Assembly: GCF_019931575.1 (NCBI RefSeq) | Contig: NZ_CP082923.1 | Coordinates: 1,302,001 to 1,366,000 of the forward strand | Direction of reading: 5' to 3' | DNA: 64,000 nucleotides | DNA from: Caulobacter segnis | GTDB lineage: Bacteria; Pseudomonadota; Alphaproteobacteria; Caulobacterales; Caulobacteraceae | Shown here: positions 1 to 8,223 of the stretch, in pieces | Layout of the letters: every line of letters begins with the position of its first letter | Position numbering within the stretch: the first letter of the stretch is position 1 | Program-made: the position numbers and the translations under genes | Notes under the pieces: generated by a model | Database searches by the model: none | Told to the model about the DNA's origin: nothing | What the model saw: only the letters and a program-made list of their open reading frames with translations

Positions 1-352
1 GCGAGCCTGCCGCCTGGTGGCCGACACCGGCATGCACTGGAAGGGCTGGAGCCTGGATGAAGCCCGCGCGTGCTTCACCGACAACACCGCCCTGTCGCCG
101 GTGAACATCGAGGTCGAGCTGAAGCGCTACGTCTCCTGGCCCGGCCAGGCCCTGGCCTACAAGGTCGGCGAGCTGAAGCTGCTGGAGCTGCGCCAGCGCG
201 CCGAGAGGAAGCTGGGCGACCGTTTCGACGAGCGCGGCTTCCACGACGCGGTGCTGCTGCACGGCTCGCTGCCGCTGTCGGTGCTGGAAATCCGCATCGA
301 CGCCTGGATCGACGATCAGGCCAAGACTGGGCAGAACAAGAAGAAGGGCTGA
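1..352 (+). CDS. DUF885 family protein, C-terminal end (5' cut by window)
   Basis: Only the last ~116 residues are present; the reading frame is already open at base 2. The segment RLVADTGMHWKGWS followed by VELKRYVSWPGQALAYKVG matches the C-terminus of DUF885 proteins, and can be compared directly with the complete family member at 35251-37074 (RLVVDTGMHHKKWS, then ERYVVWPGQACSYMIG). DUF885 proteins are mostly exported, carry a His/Glu metal-type motif upstream of this region, and are suspected peptidases; function is not established. The stop codon (350-352) lies one base before the next ATG, so it is probably cotranscribed with the sugar kinase that follows. Confidence 0.85.
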   Translation, partial: RACRLVADTGMHWKGWSLDEARACFTDNTALSPVNIEVELKRYVSWPGQALAYKVGELKLLELRQRAERKLGDRFDERGFHDAVLLHGSLPLSVLEIRIDAWIDDQAKTGQNKKKG

Positions 353-353
353 C

Positions 354-1277
354 ATGGCCAAGATCACCGTCCTCGGCGAATGCATGGTCGAGCTGTCGCC
401 GGAAGCGAGTGACGGCGGCGCGCCGCTGTACCGGATGGGCTATGCCGGCGACACGTTCAACACGGCGATCTACATGGCGCGCCTGGGCGATGAGGTCGCC
501 TATTGCACCGCGCTGGGGCAGGGGGACCCCTTCAGCGAGGGCGTGCTGGCGACCATGCGCCGCGAGACCATGGACACCCGCCTGGTCCGCCAGGTCGAGA
601 ACCGTCTGCCGGGTCTCTACGCCATCGTCCTGGACGAGCATGGCGAGCGGAAATTCCACTACTGGCGCGAACGGGCCCCGATCCGCGACCTGTTCTCGGC
701 CCACACCGCCGACCAGCTGATCGAGGCGGCCAAGGCCAGCGACCTCGTCTACCTGTCGGGCGTCACCCTGGCGGTGATCGGCGACATCGGTCGCGCCCGC
801 CTGAAGGACATTCTCGCCTATGTCCACTCGCTGGGGATCGCCGTGGCCCTGGACTTCAACTATCGCCCGGCCCTGTGGCCCAACCCCGAGGCCGCCCGCG
901 CCGCCCTGGACGGCGTCGTTCCCGCGTGCCGTTACGTCTCGCTGAGCAGCGAGGACAGTCGGCCCCTCTACGGCCGCGAGGCCGAGGACCTGGCCGGCGA
1001 GTGGGCTGCGGCGGGCGCCGAGGTCGTGGCCCGGGACGAGAGCCACGCCGTCAACGTCCATCGCCCGGACGGCCGCGTCGCCACGCCGGCGCCTTCGCGG
1101 GTCAAGGCCGTCGACACCACGGGAGCGGGCGACAGCTTCAACGCCGCCTACCTGTCGTCGCGCCTGGCGGGGATACCCATTCCGGAGGCGATCCAGCGTG
1201 CTCACGCCCTGGCCGCGCTTGTGGTTTCCCATCGCGGCGCCATCCTGCCGCATGGTGTCGCCCTCGAAGGCGTCTAG
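354..1277 (+). CDS. kdgK: 2-keto-3-deoxygluconate kinase (PfkB family)
   Basis: Predicted 307-residue cytoplasmic ribokinase/PfkB-fold sugar kinase. The N-terminus (MAKITVLGECMVELSP) is the typical beta-strand plus GE(x)M(x)E substrate lid of KDG kinases. The C-terminal PfkB signature DTTGAGDSFNAAY begins at residue 254, with catalytic base Asp260. Family members phosphorylate 2-keto-3-deoxygluconate to KDPG, feeding the Entner-Doudoroff pathway, the main glucose route in Caulobacter. The substrate call rests on overall resemblance to KdgK rather than on a diagnostic residue; another keto- or sugar-acid kinase is possible. It starts at an ATG one base after the preceding stop. Confidence 0.8.
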   Translation: MAKITVLGECMVELSPEASDGGAPLYRMGYAGDTFNTAIYMARLGDEVAYCTALGQGDPFSEGVLATMRRETMDTRLVRQVENRLPGLYAIVLDEHGERKFHYWRERAPIRDLFSAHTADQLIEAAKASDLVYLSGVTLAVIGDIGRARLKDILAYVHSLGIAVALDFNYRPALWPNPEAARAALDGVVPACRYVSLSSEDSRPLYGREAEDLAGEWAAAGAEVVARDESHAVNVHRPDGRVATPAPSRVKAVDTTGAGDSFNAAYLSSRLAGIPIPEAIQRAHALAALVVSHRGAILPHGVALEGV

Positions 1278-1291
1278 CCCTTCAAAGTCTC

Positions 1292-2227
1292 ATGCGCGAG
1301 TTCGACCTTGGCGCCGATCGTCTGCAATCGGCGTTGACCAAACGTTTTCTGATCCCGGCGCTTCCAGCCCTCGAAGCGATGTTTCTGGCTTTGCGCGCCG
1401 AGACGGATCGGGTGCTGGGGGACGAGGCGGTCGCGCGCTACGGCAAGCCCTATCCCTATGGCATGTGCCTGGAGATCACGATCGATGTCCTGTCGCGGCT
1501 TAACAGTCGACTAAACCGACCGCGATCGGCTGGCGAGCGGGCGCTGAAGGCGTTCTTCGCCAATGGCGGCCAAGGGCGAATGGTCTGGGGTGTTTTGCGC
1601 GACCGGTATTTCCAGAACGCGATTCAGTTGGGCTCGCTGTACGTGGACGTTTCCAACGATACCGTCGACGTGCGCAAGGCCAAGGTCGAGATCCTGCCGA
1701 TGCGCGAGTCGGGACTGGCGTTGGTGCGGGACGCCGCGCACTTCGTCCGGATCGCCAGCGATTACTGGGCCATGACCTTCTACGCCAACACCGCCTTGCC
1801 CTCGCTGGCGCCTGCCTTCCCGATGATCGCCGTCGATCGGAAGGGGCAGATCCAGATCCAGGCCAAGGTCGGCTACATGATGCGCTTGTTCGGCGCCGAC
1901 GGCTTCCGTCTGGCCGAGCAGTGGCTGCGGGATGGACCGCCCGCGCCGCCCGCGGTGGTTCGGGCGCTGCGGTCTGTCTGTTCGCCGGATCTTCTGGCTG
2001 AGAACCCCACGGTGGGGGCCGACGAGGCCATCCGCGCCTGTAAGCGGTTGCGCGCCGCTGGAACGATCGTGGACGAGGCATGGGCCGCGCGCATGCAGGC
2101 GCTTTTCGACCAGGCGCCCGCGACGCGACTCGTCGCTCAGGCGCCGGTGTCAGCGCGCGGAGCGATCGCGGATGAACGGCGTACGAACGCCCGTCCAGTG
2201 GTGGGGATTGAGGCTATCGCGGCCTAG
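1292..2227 (+). CDS. hypothetical protein, family not recognised
   Basis: A 311-residue protein starting at the ATG at 1292 (MREFDLGADRLQ), 14 bases after the kdgK stop. The same frame stays open far upstream through kdgK, but that part is the shadow of the kinase. No signal peptide or membrane helix is evident. The body is mixed alpha/beta with a central stretch (LYVDVSNDTVDVRKAKVEIL), and the tail from ~285 looks disordered. I recognise no motif or catalytic signature. Position suggests the tail of the kdgK transcript, but the function is unknown. Confidence 0.6.
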   Translation: MREFDLGADRLQSALTKRFLIPALPALEAMFLALRAETDRVLGDEAVARYGKPYPYGMCLEITIDVLSRLNSRLNRPRSAGERALKAFFANGGQGRMVWGVLRDRYFQNAIQLGSLYVDVSNDTVDVRKAKVEILPMRESGLALVRDAAHFVRIASDYWAMTFYANTALPSLAPAFPMIAVDRKGQIQIQAKVGYMMRLFGADGFRLAEQWLRDGPPAPPAVVRALRSVCSPDLLAENPTVGADEAIRACKRLRAAGTIVDEAWAARMQALFDQAPATRLVAQAPVSARGAIADERRTNARPVVGIEAIAA

Positions 2228-2266
2228 CGAAATCAATCCCTTAGTTCCGCCAAGCTTGAGTGAAAT

Positions 2267-2280
2267 AGGAATATCTTCCT
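2267..2280. promoter_or_regulatory. short palindrome in AT-rich promoter region
   Basis: The sequence AGGAATATCTTCCT is a perfect inverted repeat (AGGAA, 4-base spacer, TTCCT) in a conspicuously AT-rich 120-base gap between the unknown gene ending at 2227 and the DnaA-like gene starting at 2348. It could be an operator of that two-gene unit, perhaps autoregulatory, since its first product carries a DNA-binding domain. No match to a known regulator's consensus was recognised. Confidence 0.35.
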
Positions 2281-2347
2281 CTCTATGGGAAAATAAACCT
2301 ATAGTGGCGCCTGCCGGTCGTTCTCGCGGCCGGGAGGAGAGGACGCC

Positions 2348-2716
2348 ATGTTGGTTCAAGCCCTTGAGGACATCTGGGCGATCACGCCCGATCCCCGTCG
2401 CGACCGCCTGACGGTCGGCTTTGTCACCCATCTCGTTTCCCTGGCCACCGGCGTTCCGGCGGCCGAGATCTCGACGCCCAAGCGGGCCTCGCACGCCGCC
2501 GTCCGCGCGCGGCAGCTGGCCATCTACCTGACCCACATCACCTTCCACTGGCCGCTGCACCGGGTGGCCTTCGCGTTCGGCCGCGATCGCACCACCTGCG
2601 GCCACGCCTGTCGCAAGATCGAGGACATGCGCGAGAACGCTGAGTTCGATCGCCGCCTCGCCGAGCTGGAAGCCTGTCTGCGCCAGGCGCCGGCCCATGC
2701 CGAGGGGATGCCGTGA
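2348..2716 (+). CDS. stand-alone DnaA domain IV (DNA-binding) protein
   Basis: A 122-residue protein consisting essentially of the C-terminal DNA-binding domain of the replication initiator DnaA. Residues ~20-95 follow domain IV: LVSLATGVPAAEIST, KRASHAAVRARQLAIYL, then the signature helix FGRDRTTCGHACRKIED, which corresponds to the GRDHTT-type DnaA-box-reading motif. The AAA+ ATPase domain and Walker motifs are absent, so it cannot itself be an initiator. It overlaps the next gene by four bases (GTGA), so the two are translationally coupled. Inference: a regulator that binds DnaA-box-like sites, either as a transcription factor or as a competitor of DnaA. An AT-rich, palindrome-bearing region precedes it. 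Confidence 0.8.
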   Translation: MLVQALEDIWAITPDPRRDRLTVGFVTHLVSLATGVPAAEISTPKRASHAAVRARQLAIYLTHITFHWPLHRVAFAFGRDRTTCGHACRKIEDMRENAEFDRRLAELEACLRQAPAHAEGMP

Positions 2717-3471
2717 TGGCGATGTCCCCGAGCGAGATGTTCGACGCGGACCTCGAGGCGAGGCGTCTGGCGGAACGGGCGATGCGGCTGCTGGCGCGGC
2801 CCGGCGCGGTGATCGAGGCCCTGGGCGTCGGCTACGGCGTACGCCTGGGTCCCAGTCGCCAGCGCAGCGTGATGCTGGCGCTGGACGAGGCCGCCTTCCG
2901 GGTCCTGGCCAGCGAGGCGACGCTGAAGCCGCGACCGCAGGGCGGTTGGGTCATGACAGAACGGCCCGAGCCCGTCCTCCTTCCGCCGCCCGGCCGTCCG
3001 GGCGTCATCGAGGCCGAGGTCGAGGCGCCGGACGGGACGGGCGCGGACGGGAAAGGGACCGTACGCCGCAATCTCGGCGAGTCACCGATCGCCTGGCTGG
3101 CTCGTCGCCGCGACGGCGCGGGGCGGCCGTGGTTGACGCCGATCGAGGCCGCCGCGGCCGAGCGTCTGCGCGAGGAGTTCGAGAGCCTGGGGACGCTGGG
3201 GCGCACCACCATGCGCTGGGATCTCACGCCCCGCGTGTCCGGCGGACGGCCGGGCCTGGCGCCGGCCGAACGCGATCACGCCACGCGGCAGCGGATCTCG
3301 CGCGCCCTGGCCGAGGTGGGGCCTGGCCTGCGCGAGATCCTGGAGCGCGTCTGTCTGATGGGCTCGGCCCTGGAGCAGGCCGAGGTGGCGCTGAGGCTGC
3401 CGCGCCGGGCGGGCAAGACGGTCCTGAAACTCGCCCTGCAGCGCCTGGCGCGGCACTATCGGATGGCCTGA
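2713..3471 (+). CDS. DUF6456 domain protein, putative DNA-associated regulator
   Basis: 252 residues from a GTG at 2713 overlapping the previous stop (ATG alternatives at 2716 and 2722). The C-terminal half contains the DUF6456 pattern: ESPIAWLARRRDGAGRPWL, then ERLREEFE, a central RWDLTPRV and a final helical block (ALEQAEVALRLPRRAGKTVL) that reads like a helix-turn-helix. The N-terminal ~80 residues are rich in Arg and Ala and the middle (~85-120) is probably an unstructured linker. DUF6456 is largely confined to alphaproteobacteria and has no established function. Coupling to a DnaA-domain-IV protein suggests joint action on DNA. Confidence 0.75.
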   Translation: MMAMSPSEMFDADLEARRLAERAMRLLARPGAVIEALGVGYGVRLGPSRQRSVMLALDEAAFRVLASEATLKPRPQGGWVMTERPEPVLLPPPGRPGVIEAEVEAPDGTGADGKGTVRRNLGESPIAWLARRRDGAGRPWLTPIEAAAAERLREEFESLGTLGRTTMRWDLTPRVSGGRPGLAPAERDHATRQRISRALAEVGPGLREILERVCLMGSALEQAEVALRLPRRAGKTVLKLALQRLARHYRMA

Positions 3472-3482
3472 GCGCGTCGGGC

Positions 3483-4232
3483 CTAGCGGTTGCCGCCGGC
3501 CACGGCGATGATCTCGCCGGTGATCCAGAAGCTCTCGGGCGAGGCCAGGAAGGTCGCCACCGGCGCGATGTCCGACGGTTGGCCCATGCGGCCCAGCGGG
3601 GTCTGGGCGATCATCTGGGTCTCGAGATCGCTGCCGATGATGCCCATGGTGTGGGTGCCTTCGGTCTCGACCGCGCCCGGCGAGATGGCGTTGACCCGGA
3701 TCTTGCGCGGACCCAGCTCCTTGGCCAGCACGCGGGTGATCGAGTCCACCGAGGCCTTGGTGGCCGTGTAGACCGAGGCCGTCGGGATATCGACCGTGGT
3801 GGCCGCCGAGCTGATGTTGATCACGCTGCCGCCGTCCGCGCCGAAGCGCTTGGCCGCCTCTTGGGTGGCCAGCAGCAGGCCCAGCACGTTGATGTTGAAC
3901 TGCCGGTGGAAGTGGGCCTCGTTGATCTCCTCCAGCGCCGCGAACTCGTAGACGCCCGCGTTGTTGACGAGGATGTCGACGCCGCCGAACGCCGTCTGGG
4001 TTTCGTCGAACAGACGCGTGACGTCGGCGGCCTTGGCCACGTCGCCCTGGACGGCGATGGCCTTGCCGCCGGCGGCGGTGATCTCGGCCACCACCTTGTC
4101 GGCGCCCTCGCGGCTGGAGGCGTAGTTGACCGCCACGGCCGCGCCCTCGGCGGCCAAGGCCTTGGCGATGGCCGCCCCGATGCCCTTCGACGCGCCCGTG
4201 ACGACGGCGGTCTTGCCTGCAAGCTTGCTCAT
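3483..4232 (-). CDS. SDR-family NAD(P)-dependent oxidoreductase
   Basis: 249-residue classical short-chain dehydrogenase. Visible are the cofactor motif TGASKGIG at residues 12-19, NNAG at 90-93, Ser141/142, and the catalytic YxxxK as Tyr155-Lys159. The end (WITGEIIAVAGGNR) is the usual SDR C-terminus. I chose the ATG at 4232 because it is preceded by GAGAGAC and places the first beta-strand at the N-terminus; the frame extends to 4313 but that adds a non-homologous leader. Closest in type to 3-oxoacyl-ACP or glucose dehydrogenase-like SDRs; the substrate cannot be told. It faces the plus-strand DUF6456 gene and is divergent from msrA. Confidence 0.9.
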   Translation of the reverse strand: MSKLAGKTAVVTGASKGIGAAIAKALAAEGAAVAVNYASSREGADKVVAEITAAGGKAIAVQGDVAKAADVTRLFDETQTAFGGVDILVNNAGVYEFAALEEINEAHFHRQFNINVLGLLLATQEAAKRFGADGGSVINISSAATTVDIPTASVYTATKASVDSITRVLAKELGPRKIRVNAISPGAVETEGTHTMGIIGSDLETQMIAQTPLGRMGQPSDIAPVATFLASPESFWITGEIIAVAGGNR

Positions 4233-4413
4233 TGTCTCTCTCCGTTCGGCCTGTGGCCGGTCGCCTTGAGCGGCGAACGCTTCGACATTTAGATAATCAT
4301 CGAAGTGATTCAACGTGAGCGACGATGAGAATTTTTCGGCGACGCGCGATGGGTTCTATCGGTGGCGGCCGCCTAGCCCCCATATGGGCGGGGAACTGCG
4401 AAGGAGATGCGGA

Positions 4414-4923
4414 ATGTCCACGACGGAACGGGCGGTGCTCGCCGGCGGCTGTTTCTGGGGTATGCAGGATCTGATCCGCAAACGGCCGGGCGTCGTCGCC
4501 ACGCGGGTCGGCTATTCGGGCGGGGACGTGCCGAACGCCACCTATCGTCACCACGGCACGCATGCCGAGGCGATCGAGATCGTCTTCGATCCGGCGGTGG
4601 TCAGCTACCGCGAGCTCCTGGAGTTCTTCTTCCAGATCCACGACCCGACGACGGCCAATCGCCAGGGCAACGACATCGGGACCAGCTATCGTTCGGCTAT
4701 CTATTACGAGGACGAGGCGCAGCGCGCCGTGGCGCTGGATACGATCGCCGACGTCGACGCGTCCGGCCTCTGGCCGGGCAAGGTGGTCACCGAGGTCGAG
4801 CCGGTCGGCCCCTTCTGGGAAGCCGAGCCCGAGCATCAGGACTATCTGGAGCGGATTCCCAACGGCTACACCTGCCACTTCGCGCGGCCCGGCTGGCGGC
4901 TTCCGAAGCGCGCGACGGCCTAG
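4414..4923 (+). CDS. msrA: peptide-methionine (S)-S-oxide reductase MsrA
   Basis: 169 residues. MsrA repairs oxidised methionine, reducing the S epimer of methionine sulfoxide. The active-site motif GGCFWG places the catalytic cysteine at residue 13, and GYSGG, a [17 protein letters not shown] core and the [12 protein letters not shown] segment are all family hallmarks. The start is fixed by an AAGGAG Shine-Dalgarno at 4401-4406. No clear resolving cysteine pair is present at the C-terminus; Cys near the end (YTCHF) is the only candidate. Its stop overlaps the stop of the convergent ArsR gene by two bases. Confidence 0.93.
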   Translation: MSTTERAVLAGGCFWGMQDLIRKRPGVVATRVGYSGGDVPNATYRHHGTHAEAIEIVFDPAVVSYRELLEFFFQIHDPTTANRQGNDIGTSYRSAIYYEDEAQRAVALDTIADVDASGLWPGKVVTEVEPVGPFWEAEPEHQDYLERIPNGYTCHFARPGWRLPKRATA

Positions 4924-5240
4924 ATCTCGGCCAGCTGCGCCAGGTAGGCGTTCAAGACGTCGCGCTGCAGCACCAGAAACGCGAACTTGCCCTGCCGGCA
5001 GATCTTGATCAGCCCCGCCGTCTCCAGCTCCTTCATATGGTGCGAGAGGGTGGCGGCGCTGACCGGCACGTGCTGGGCGACCGCGCCGCAGGGGAAGGGT
5101 TCGCTGGCCGCGCCGATCTCCTTGAGGATTTGGCGGCGGCGCGGCTCGGCCAGGGCCTTGGCGATCAGGTTCACCTGCCTCTCGTCAAGAGCGAGAGGGG
5201 CGTCGAGGATGGGGCGCGGCGCGTCTTCCATGGCCTTCAT
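4920..5240 (-). CDS. ArsR-family winged-helix transcriptional regulator
   Basis: About 106 residues. The HTH segment reads [14 protein letters not shown], then [28 protein letters not shown], then the wing ([17 protein letters not shown]), typical of ArsR/SmtB repressors. No ELCVCDL-type metal-binding cysteine motif is seen in the recognition helix region; the lone Cys pair positions (PCGAV, KICRQ) do not make an obvious metal site, so it may sense something other than arsenite-like metals. Start uncertain between ATG 5240 and ATG 5231; neither has a strong ribosome site. It converges on msrA with overlapping stop codons. Confidence 0.85.
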   Translation of the reverse strand: MKAMEDAPRPILDAPLALDERQVNLIAKALAEPRRRQILKEIGAASEPFPCGAVAQHVPVSAATLSHHMKELETAGLIKICRQGKFAFLVLQRDVLNAYLAQLAEI

Positions 5241-5275
5241 ATGCGGTGTGAGGCGTTTCGAAGCAAACGTACGCG

Positions 5276-5306
5276 AAAAAGGGCGGGACCTCTCGATCCC
5301 GCCCTT
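5276..5306 (-). terminator. intrinsic terminator of the DUF2383 gene
   Basis: A 10-bp perfect stem (5279-5288 with 5297-5306, AAGGGCGGGA/TCCCGCCCTT) with an 8-base loop. On the minus strand it is followed by a run of T (plus-strand A run 5276-5280). It lies just past the stop of the minus-strand gene at 5330 and before the ArsR start. Confidence 0.85.
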
Positions 5307-5329
5307 CGCCTGGCGCCGCCGAAGCGCGC

Positions 5330-5779
5330 CTAGTGCTTCAGCATGTGCTTGATGTCGCGCATCTGGTCGTGACCGGACTTCACGGAGGTCCAGGCCTTCT
5401 CGATCACGGCGCGCGTCTGGGGCTCGACGTCGGTGTCCTTCAGGGCCTTTTCGTACTTGGCCTTGATGTGGTCCTCGCCGGCCTCGACCTCGCTGACCAC
5501 CGCTTCGTCGCCCTTGGTGATGGAGTCCTTCAGGTTCAGGAAGACGCGGTGGGCGGCGGCCAGGATGGTGCCGTCGTCCTTGGGCTCGCCGCCCAGGCGA
5601 CGGACCTCGTCCTGCAGTTCCGAGGCGACCGAGCGGCGCTCCTGGGCGCGGCGCTCGAACAGGTCCTTGTAGCGCGAGGCGTCGGCGTCCTTGGCGGCTT
5701 CGGCGTAGCCGTCGGCGCTGTCGATGGTGGTCTCGACCAGGCCGTTGACGAGCTTGATGTGGTCTTGATTGCTGTGCAT
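5330..5779 (-). CDS. PA2169-family four-helix-bundle protein (DUF2383)
   Basis: 149 residues, no signal peptide, almost entirely helical and charged. The opening ([22 protein letters not shown]) and the blocks [20 protein letters not shown] and [16 protein letters not shown] match the DUF2383/PA2169 family, which has a ferritin-like four-helix bundle fold. Regularly spaced Glu and His could bind metal but no clear di-iron ExxH pair is evident. Stress association is known for some relatives; function here is unknown. It has its own terminator, so it is probably monocistronic. Confidence 0.85.
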   Translation of the reverse strand: MHSNQDHIKLVNGLVETTIDSADGYAEAAKDADASRYKDLFERRAQERRSVASELQDEVRRLGGEPKDDGTILAAAHRVFLNLKDSITKGDEAVVSEVEAGEDHIKAKYEKALKDTDVEPQTRAVIEKAWTSVKSGHDQMRDIKHMLKH

Positions 5780-5837
5780 GGGGCGGCTCCTCGCTAGGGA
5801 AGGGGAGCCGGGTCAACGCGGGGTGGACCTGAAGGGT

Positions 5838-6770
5838 TCAGCTTGGCCGGACGGGTAATTTCGCGCCGACATGTTCGATGCCCAGGGTTTCACAGTGTTG
5901 GGCCTGGCGGTGACGCTCGGCGGCGCGGGCCTTCTGGTCGTCACTGCGGCGGTCGTGGCAGGCGGGGCAAGAGACGCCCTCGGCATACAACGGCGAGGCC
6001 TGGGCCTCGGGGCTGACCGGCATGCGGCAGCCCCGGCACAGGGCATGGGTCCCGGGCGCCAGGCCATGGCCGACCGCGACGCGCTCGTCGAACACGAAGC
6101 ACTCGCCGCGCCAGAGGCTTTCCGGCTCGGGGACCTGCTCCAGATAGTCGAGGATCCCGCCCTTCAGGTGGAAGACCTGCTCGATGCCCTCGGCCTTGAG
6201 AAAGGCGGTCGACTTCTCGCAACGGATGCCGCCGGTGCAGTACATTGCGATCTTCTTCGGCGGGGCCGGGAGAGCTTCGCGCCAGCCCCGGAACCAGGCG
6301 GGGAATTCCGAGAAGCTGGCGGTCCGGGGATCGATCGCACCTTCGAACGCGCCGACGGCGACCTCGTAGTCGTTGCGGGTGTCGATCACCACGACGTCGG
6401 GATCGCTGATCAGCGCGTTCCAGTCGGCGGGTTCGACATAGGTCCCCGCGTCGGTCGGATCGAGGTCCGGCTCGCCCAGGGTGACGATCTCCTGCTTCAG
6501 GCGCACCTTCATCCGGTAGAACGGCATGCGCTCGGCCCAGGCGGTCTTGGGCGCGAGATCCGCGCAGCCGGGCAGGGCGCGGATGTGGTCAAGCACCGCC
6601 TCGATGGCGGCGTCCTCGCCGGCGATGGTGCCGTTGATCCCCTCGCGGGCCAGCAGCAGGGTGCCCTTGACGCCCAGGCCGCAGCACAGGGCGGCCAGCG
6701 GGCCCTGGATCGCCGCCGGGTCGTCGAACCGCGTGAAGCGGTACAGCGCGGCGACGCGATAGCTAGGCAA
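5838..6770 (-). CDS. trhO: tRNA uridine(34) hydroxylase TrhO (rhodanese-related)
   Basis: 310 residues, formerly the YceA family. TrhO makes 5-hydroxyuridine at tRNA wobble position 34 using oxygen. The N-terminal acylphosphatase-like part includes LLAREGINGTIAG; the central rhodanese domain holds VIDTRNDYEVAVGAFEGAIDP and the active loop CTGGIRCEKS (near residue 180). The C-terminus carries a cysteine cluster (CRGCRMP and CPACHDRR). Its start overlaps the 3' end of sufE by eight bases, so the two are cotranscribed, sufE first. Confidence 0.9.
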   Translation of the reverse strand: MPSYRVAALYRFTRFDDPAAIQGPLAALCCGLGVKGTLLLAREGINGTIAGEDAAIEAVLDHIRALPGCADLAPKTAWAERMPFYRMKVRLKQEIVTLGEPDLDPTDAGTYVEPADWNALISDPDVVVIDTRNDYEVAVGAFEGAIDPRTASFSEFPAWFRGWREALPAPPKKIAMYCTGGIRCEKSTAFLKAEGIEQVFHLKGGILDYLEQVPEPESLWRGECFVFDERVAVGHGLAPGTHALCRGCRMPVSPEAQASPLYAEGVSCPACHDRRSDDQKARAAERHRQAQHCETLGIEHVGAKLPVRPS

Positions 6771-7188
6771 GGGCGACCTTCGCGTCGTGCTGGATGCGGG
6801 CGACCATCGACTTCAGGCCATTGGAGCGCTGCGAGGACAGGGCGCCCGACAGACCCAGCCTGTCCATGGCTTCCTTGGCGTCGAAGGCGACGATGTCGGC
6901 CGGCGCGCGGCCCGAATAGAGGCGCAGCATGATGGCCACCAGGCCGCTGACGATGTGGGCGTCGCTGTCGCCGCGGAACTTCAGGGTTCCATCGGCCTGG
7001 GGCTCGGTCACCAGCCAGACCTGGCTGGCGCAGCCGCGCACCTTGTTCTCTTCCGAGCGCTCGGCGTCGGACAGGGGCTCGAGGTCCTTGCCCAGCTCGA
7101 TCACGTAGCGATAGCGCTCCTCCCAGTCGCCGAGGAGCTCGAACTCGTCGGCGAGGTCGTTGAGGGCGGTGTCGATCACGCTGGTCAT
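6763..7188 (-). CDS. sufE: SufE family sulfur acceptor
   Basis: 141 residues. SufE proteins accept persulfide sulfur from cysteine desulfurase SufS for iron-sulfur cluster assembly. The conserved VRGCASQVWL places the acceptor cysteine at residue 53, and the YRYVIELGKDLEPL helix and FRGDSDAHIVSGLVAIML block are family features. I chose ATG 7188; the frame can extend to a TTG at 7224 but the family starts at about this Met. No suf operon is nearby; the gene is paired with trhO, another sulfur-carrier-fold protein. Confidence 0.88.
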   Translation of the reverse strand: MTSVIDTALNDLADEFELLGDWEERYRYVIELGKDLEPLSDAERSEENKVRGCASQVWLVTEPQADGTLKFRGDSDAHIVSGLVAIMLRLYSGRAPADIVAFDAKEAMDRLGLSGALSSQRSNGLKSMVARIQHDAKVALA

Positions 7189-7232
7189 GGCGGGCCAATT
7201 AGGGGGCTCGCCGGTCCAAGGCAAGCGCGCGC

Positions 7233-8027
7233 CTATCCCACGGGCAGGATCAACCGGGCCAGGAAGCCCGCGCCCAGGCTGGACGACAGCTTCAGCTGGC
7301 CGCCCATGGCGCGCGACAGGAGGTCGACGATCGGCAGGCCAAGGCCCACGCCTTCGTTCGTCCGGGTCAGGGCCGAGCCGCCCTGCTCGAACGGCTGCAG
7401 CAGGCGCGGCAATTCAGCGCTCTCCACGCCGGGACCCTGGTCGCGGACGGTGATCTCGATCTCGCCGCCGATCTTGACGGCCGCGATGTGCACGACTCCC
7501 CCGGCGGGCGAGTGGGTGACGGCGTTCTGCACGAGATTGATCAGCATGGTCCGCAGGCCGCGACCATCGGCCAGGACGACCGGCAGGGCGCCTTGCCCGA
7601 TCACATGGATGATGACGTCACGACGCGCGATCTCGCCGCGCAGGCTCTCGATCACGTCCTCGATCGCCTCGTCCAGGTTCTCGGGCGTCATCTTGATGTC
7701 GGTGACGTGGCCTTCCAGACGGGCCAGCTCGACGACCTGATTGACCAGCTTCAGCAGCTTGACGCCGCTGTCGTGGACGATCGTCGCGTATTCCTTGTAC
7801 TGCGGCGCGCCCAGCGGACCGTAGAGCTCCTGCGACAGGATCTCGGAAAAGCCGATCACGGCGTTGAGCGGGGTGCGCAGCTCGTGGCTGACCATGCGCA
7901 GGAACGACCGCTTGCGATCGTCCAGGGCCAAGCGTCGACGCTCCTCCGCGGCCGCCCGACGATCGGTCGGGGCGGGATCCGCGAAGGCGGAGGCGATCGA
8001 AGCGTCCAAGGACGCCGGTTCTGGCAT
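7233..8027 (-). CDS. soluble PdhS-type sensor histidine kinase
   Basis: 264 residues with only HisKA and HATPase_c domains and no membrane segment or recognisable input domain. The H-box (FLRMVSHELRTPLNAVIGFS) places the phospho-acceptor at His48; the N-box (NLVQNAVTHS), DQGPGV and GVGLGLPI are all present, so it should be an active kinase. After the H-box, ELYGPLGAPQYKEYATIVHDSG resembles the equivalent region of DivJ and PleC, the segment that docks the response regulator DivK. It is divergent from divJ across a ~200-base gap. Inference: a cytoplasmic kinase or phosphatase wired to the same regulators as DivJ. Confidence 0.85.
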   Translation of the reverse strand: MPEPASLDASIASAFADPAPTDRRAAAEERRRLALDDRKRSFLRMVSHELRTPLNAVIGFSEILSQELYGPLGAPQYKEYATIVHDSGVKLLKLVNQVVELARLEGHVTDIKMTPENLDEAIEDVIESLRGEIARRDVIIHVIGQGALPVVLADGRGLRTMLINLVQNAVTHSPAGGVVHIAAVKIGGEIEITVRDQGPGVESAELPRLLQPFEQGGSALTRTNEGVGLGLPIVDLLSRAMGGQLKLSSSLGAGFLARLILPVG

Positions 8028-8223
8028 GGTGAGCTCCCGGACCTTCTGTCCGTGACGACTTGAGCCCGAGACTATGGCCGACGGCGCTTACGATTCCGTT
8101 TCCGTCCACAGCGCGTCCACGAAGAAAGGTCGCTTGGCGATTGTACAGCCTTGGAGGCGGCGGTCACTCCGCGTTAAGGTTTGACGACGGCGAACCTGTG
8201 CGCCGGGCTAGAAGTCGACCGCT

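Noticed and set aside
75..1253. A long open frame (392 codons) on the minus strand opposite kdgK
   Set aside because: High GC makes stop codons rare; the translation is low-complexity, Arg/Gly/Ala-rich and matches no family, while the plus-strand kinase is clear.
503..1291. Extension of the unknown gene at 1292 far upstream in the same frame
   Set aside because: This part overlaps the whole kdgK gene in another frame and reads as Pro/Arg-rich shadow; translation starts at ATG 1292.
4920..5816. A single ~298-codon minus-strand gene instead of a short ArsR gene
   Set aside because: Only the last ~106 codons look like a protein; the upstream part overlaps the DUF2383 gene in a different frame and a terminator lies in between.
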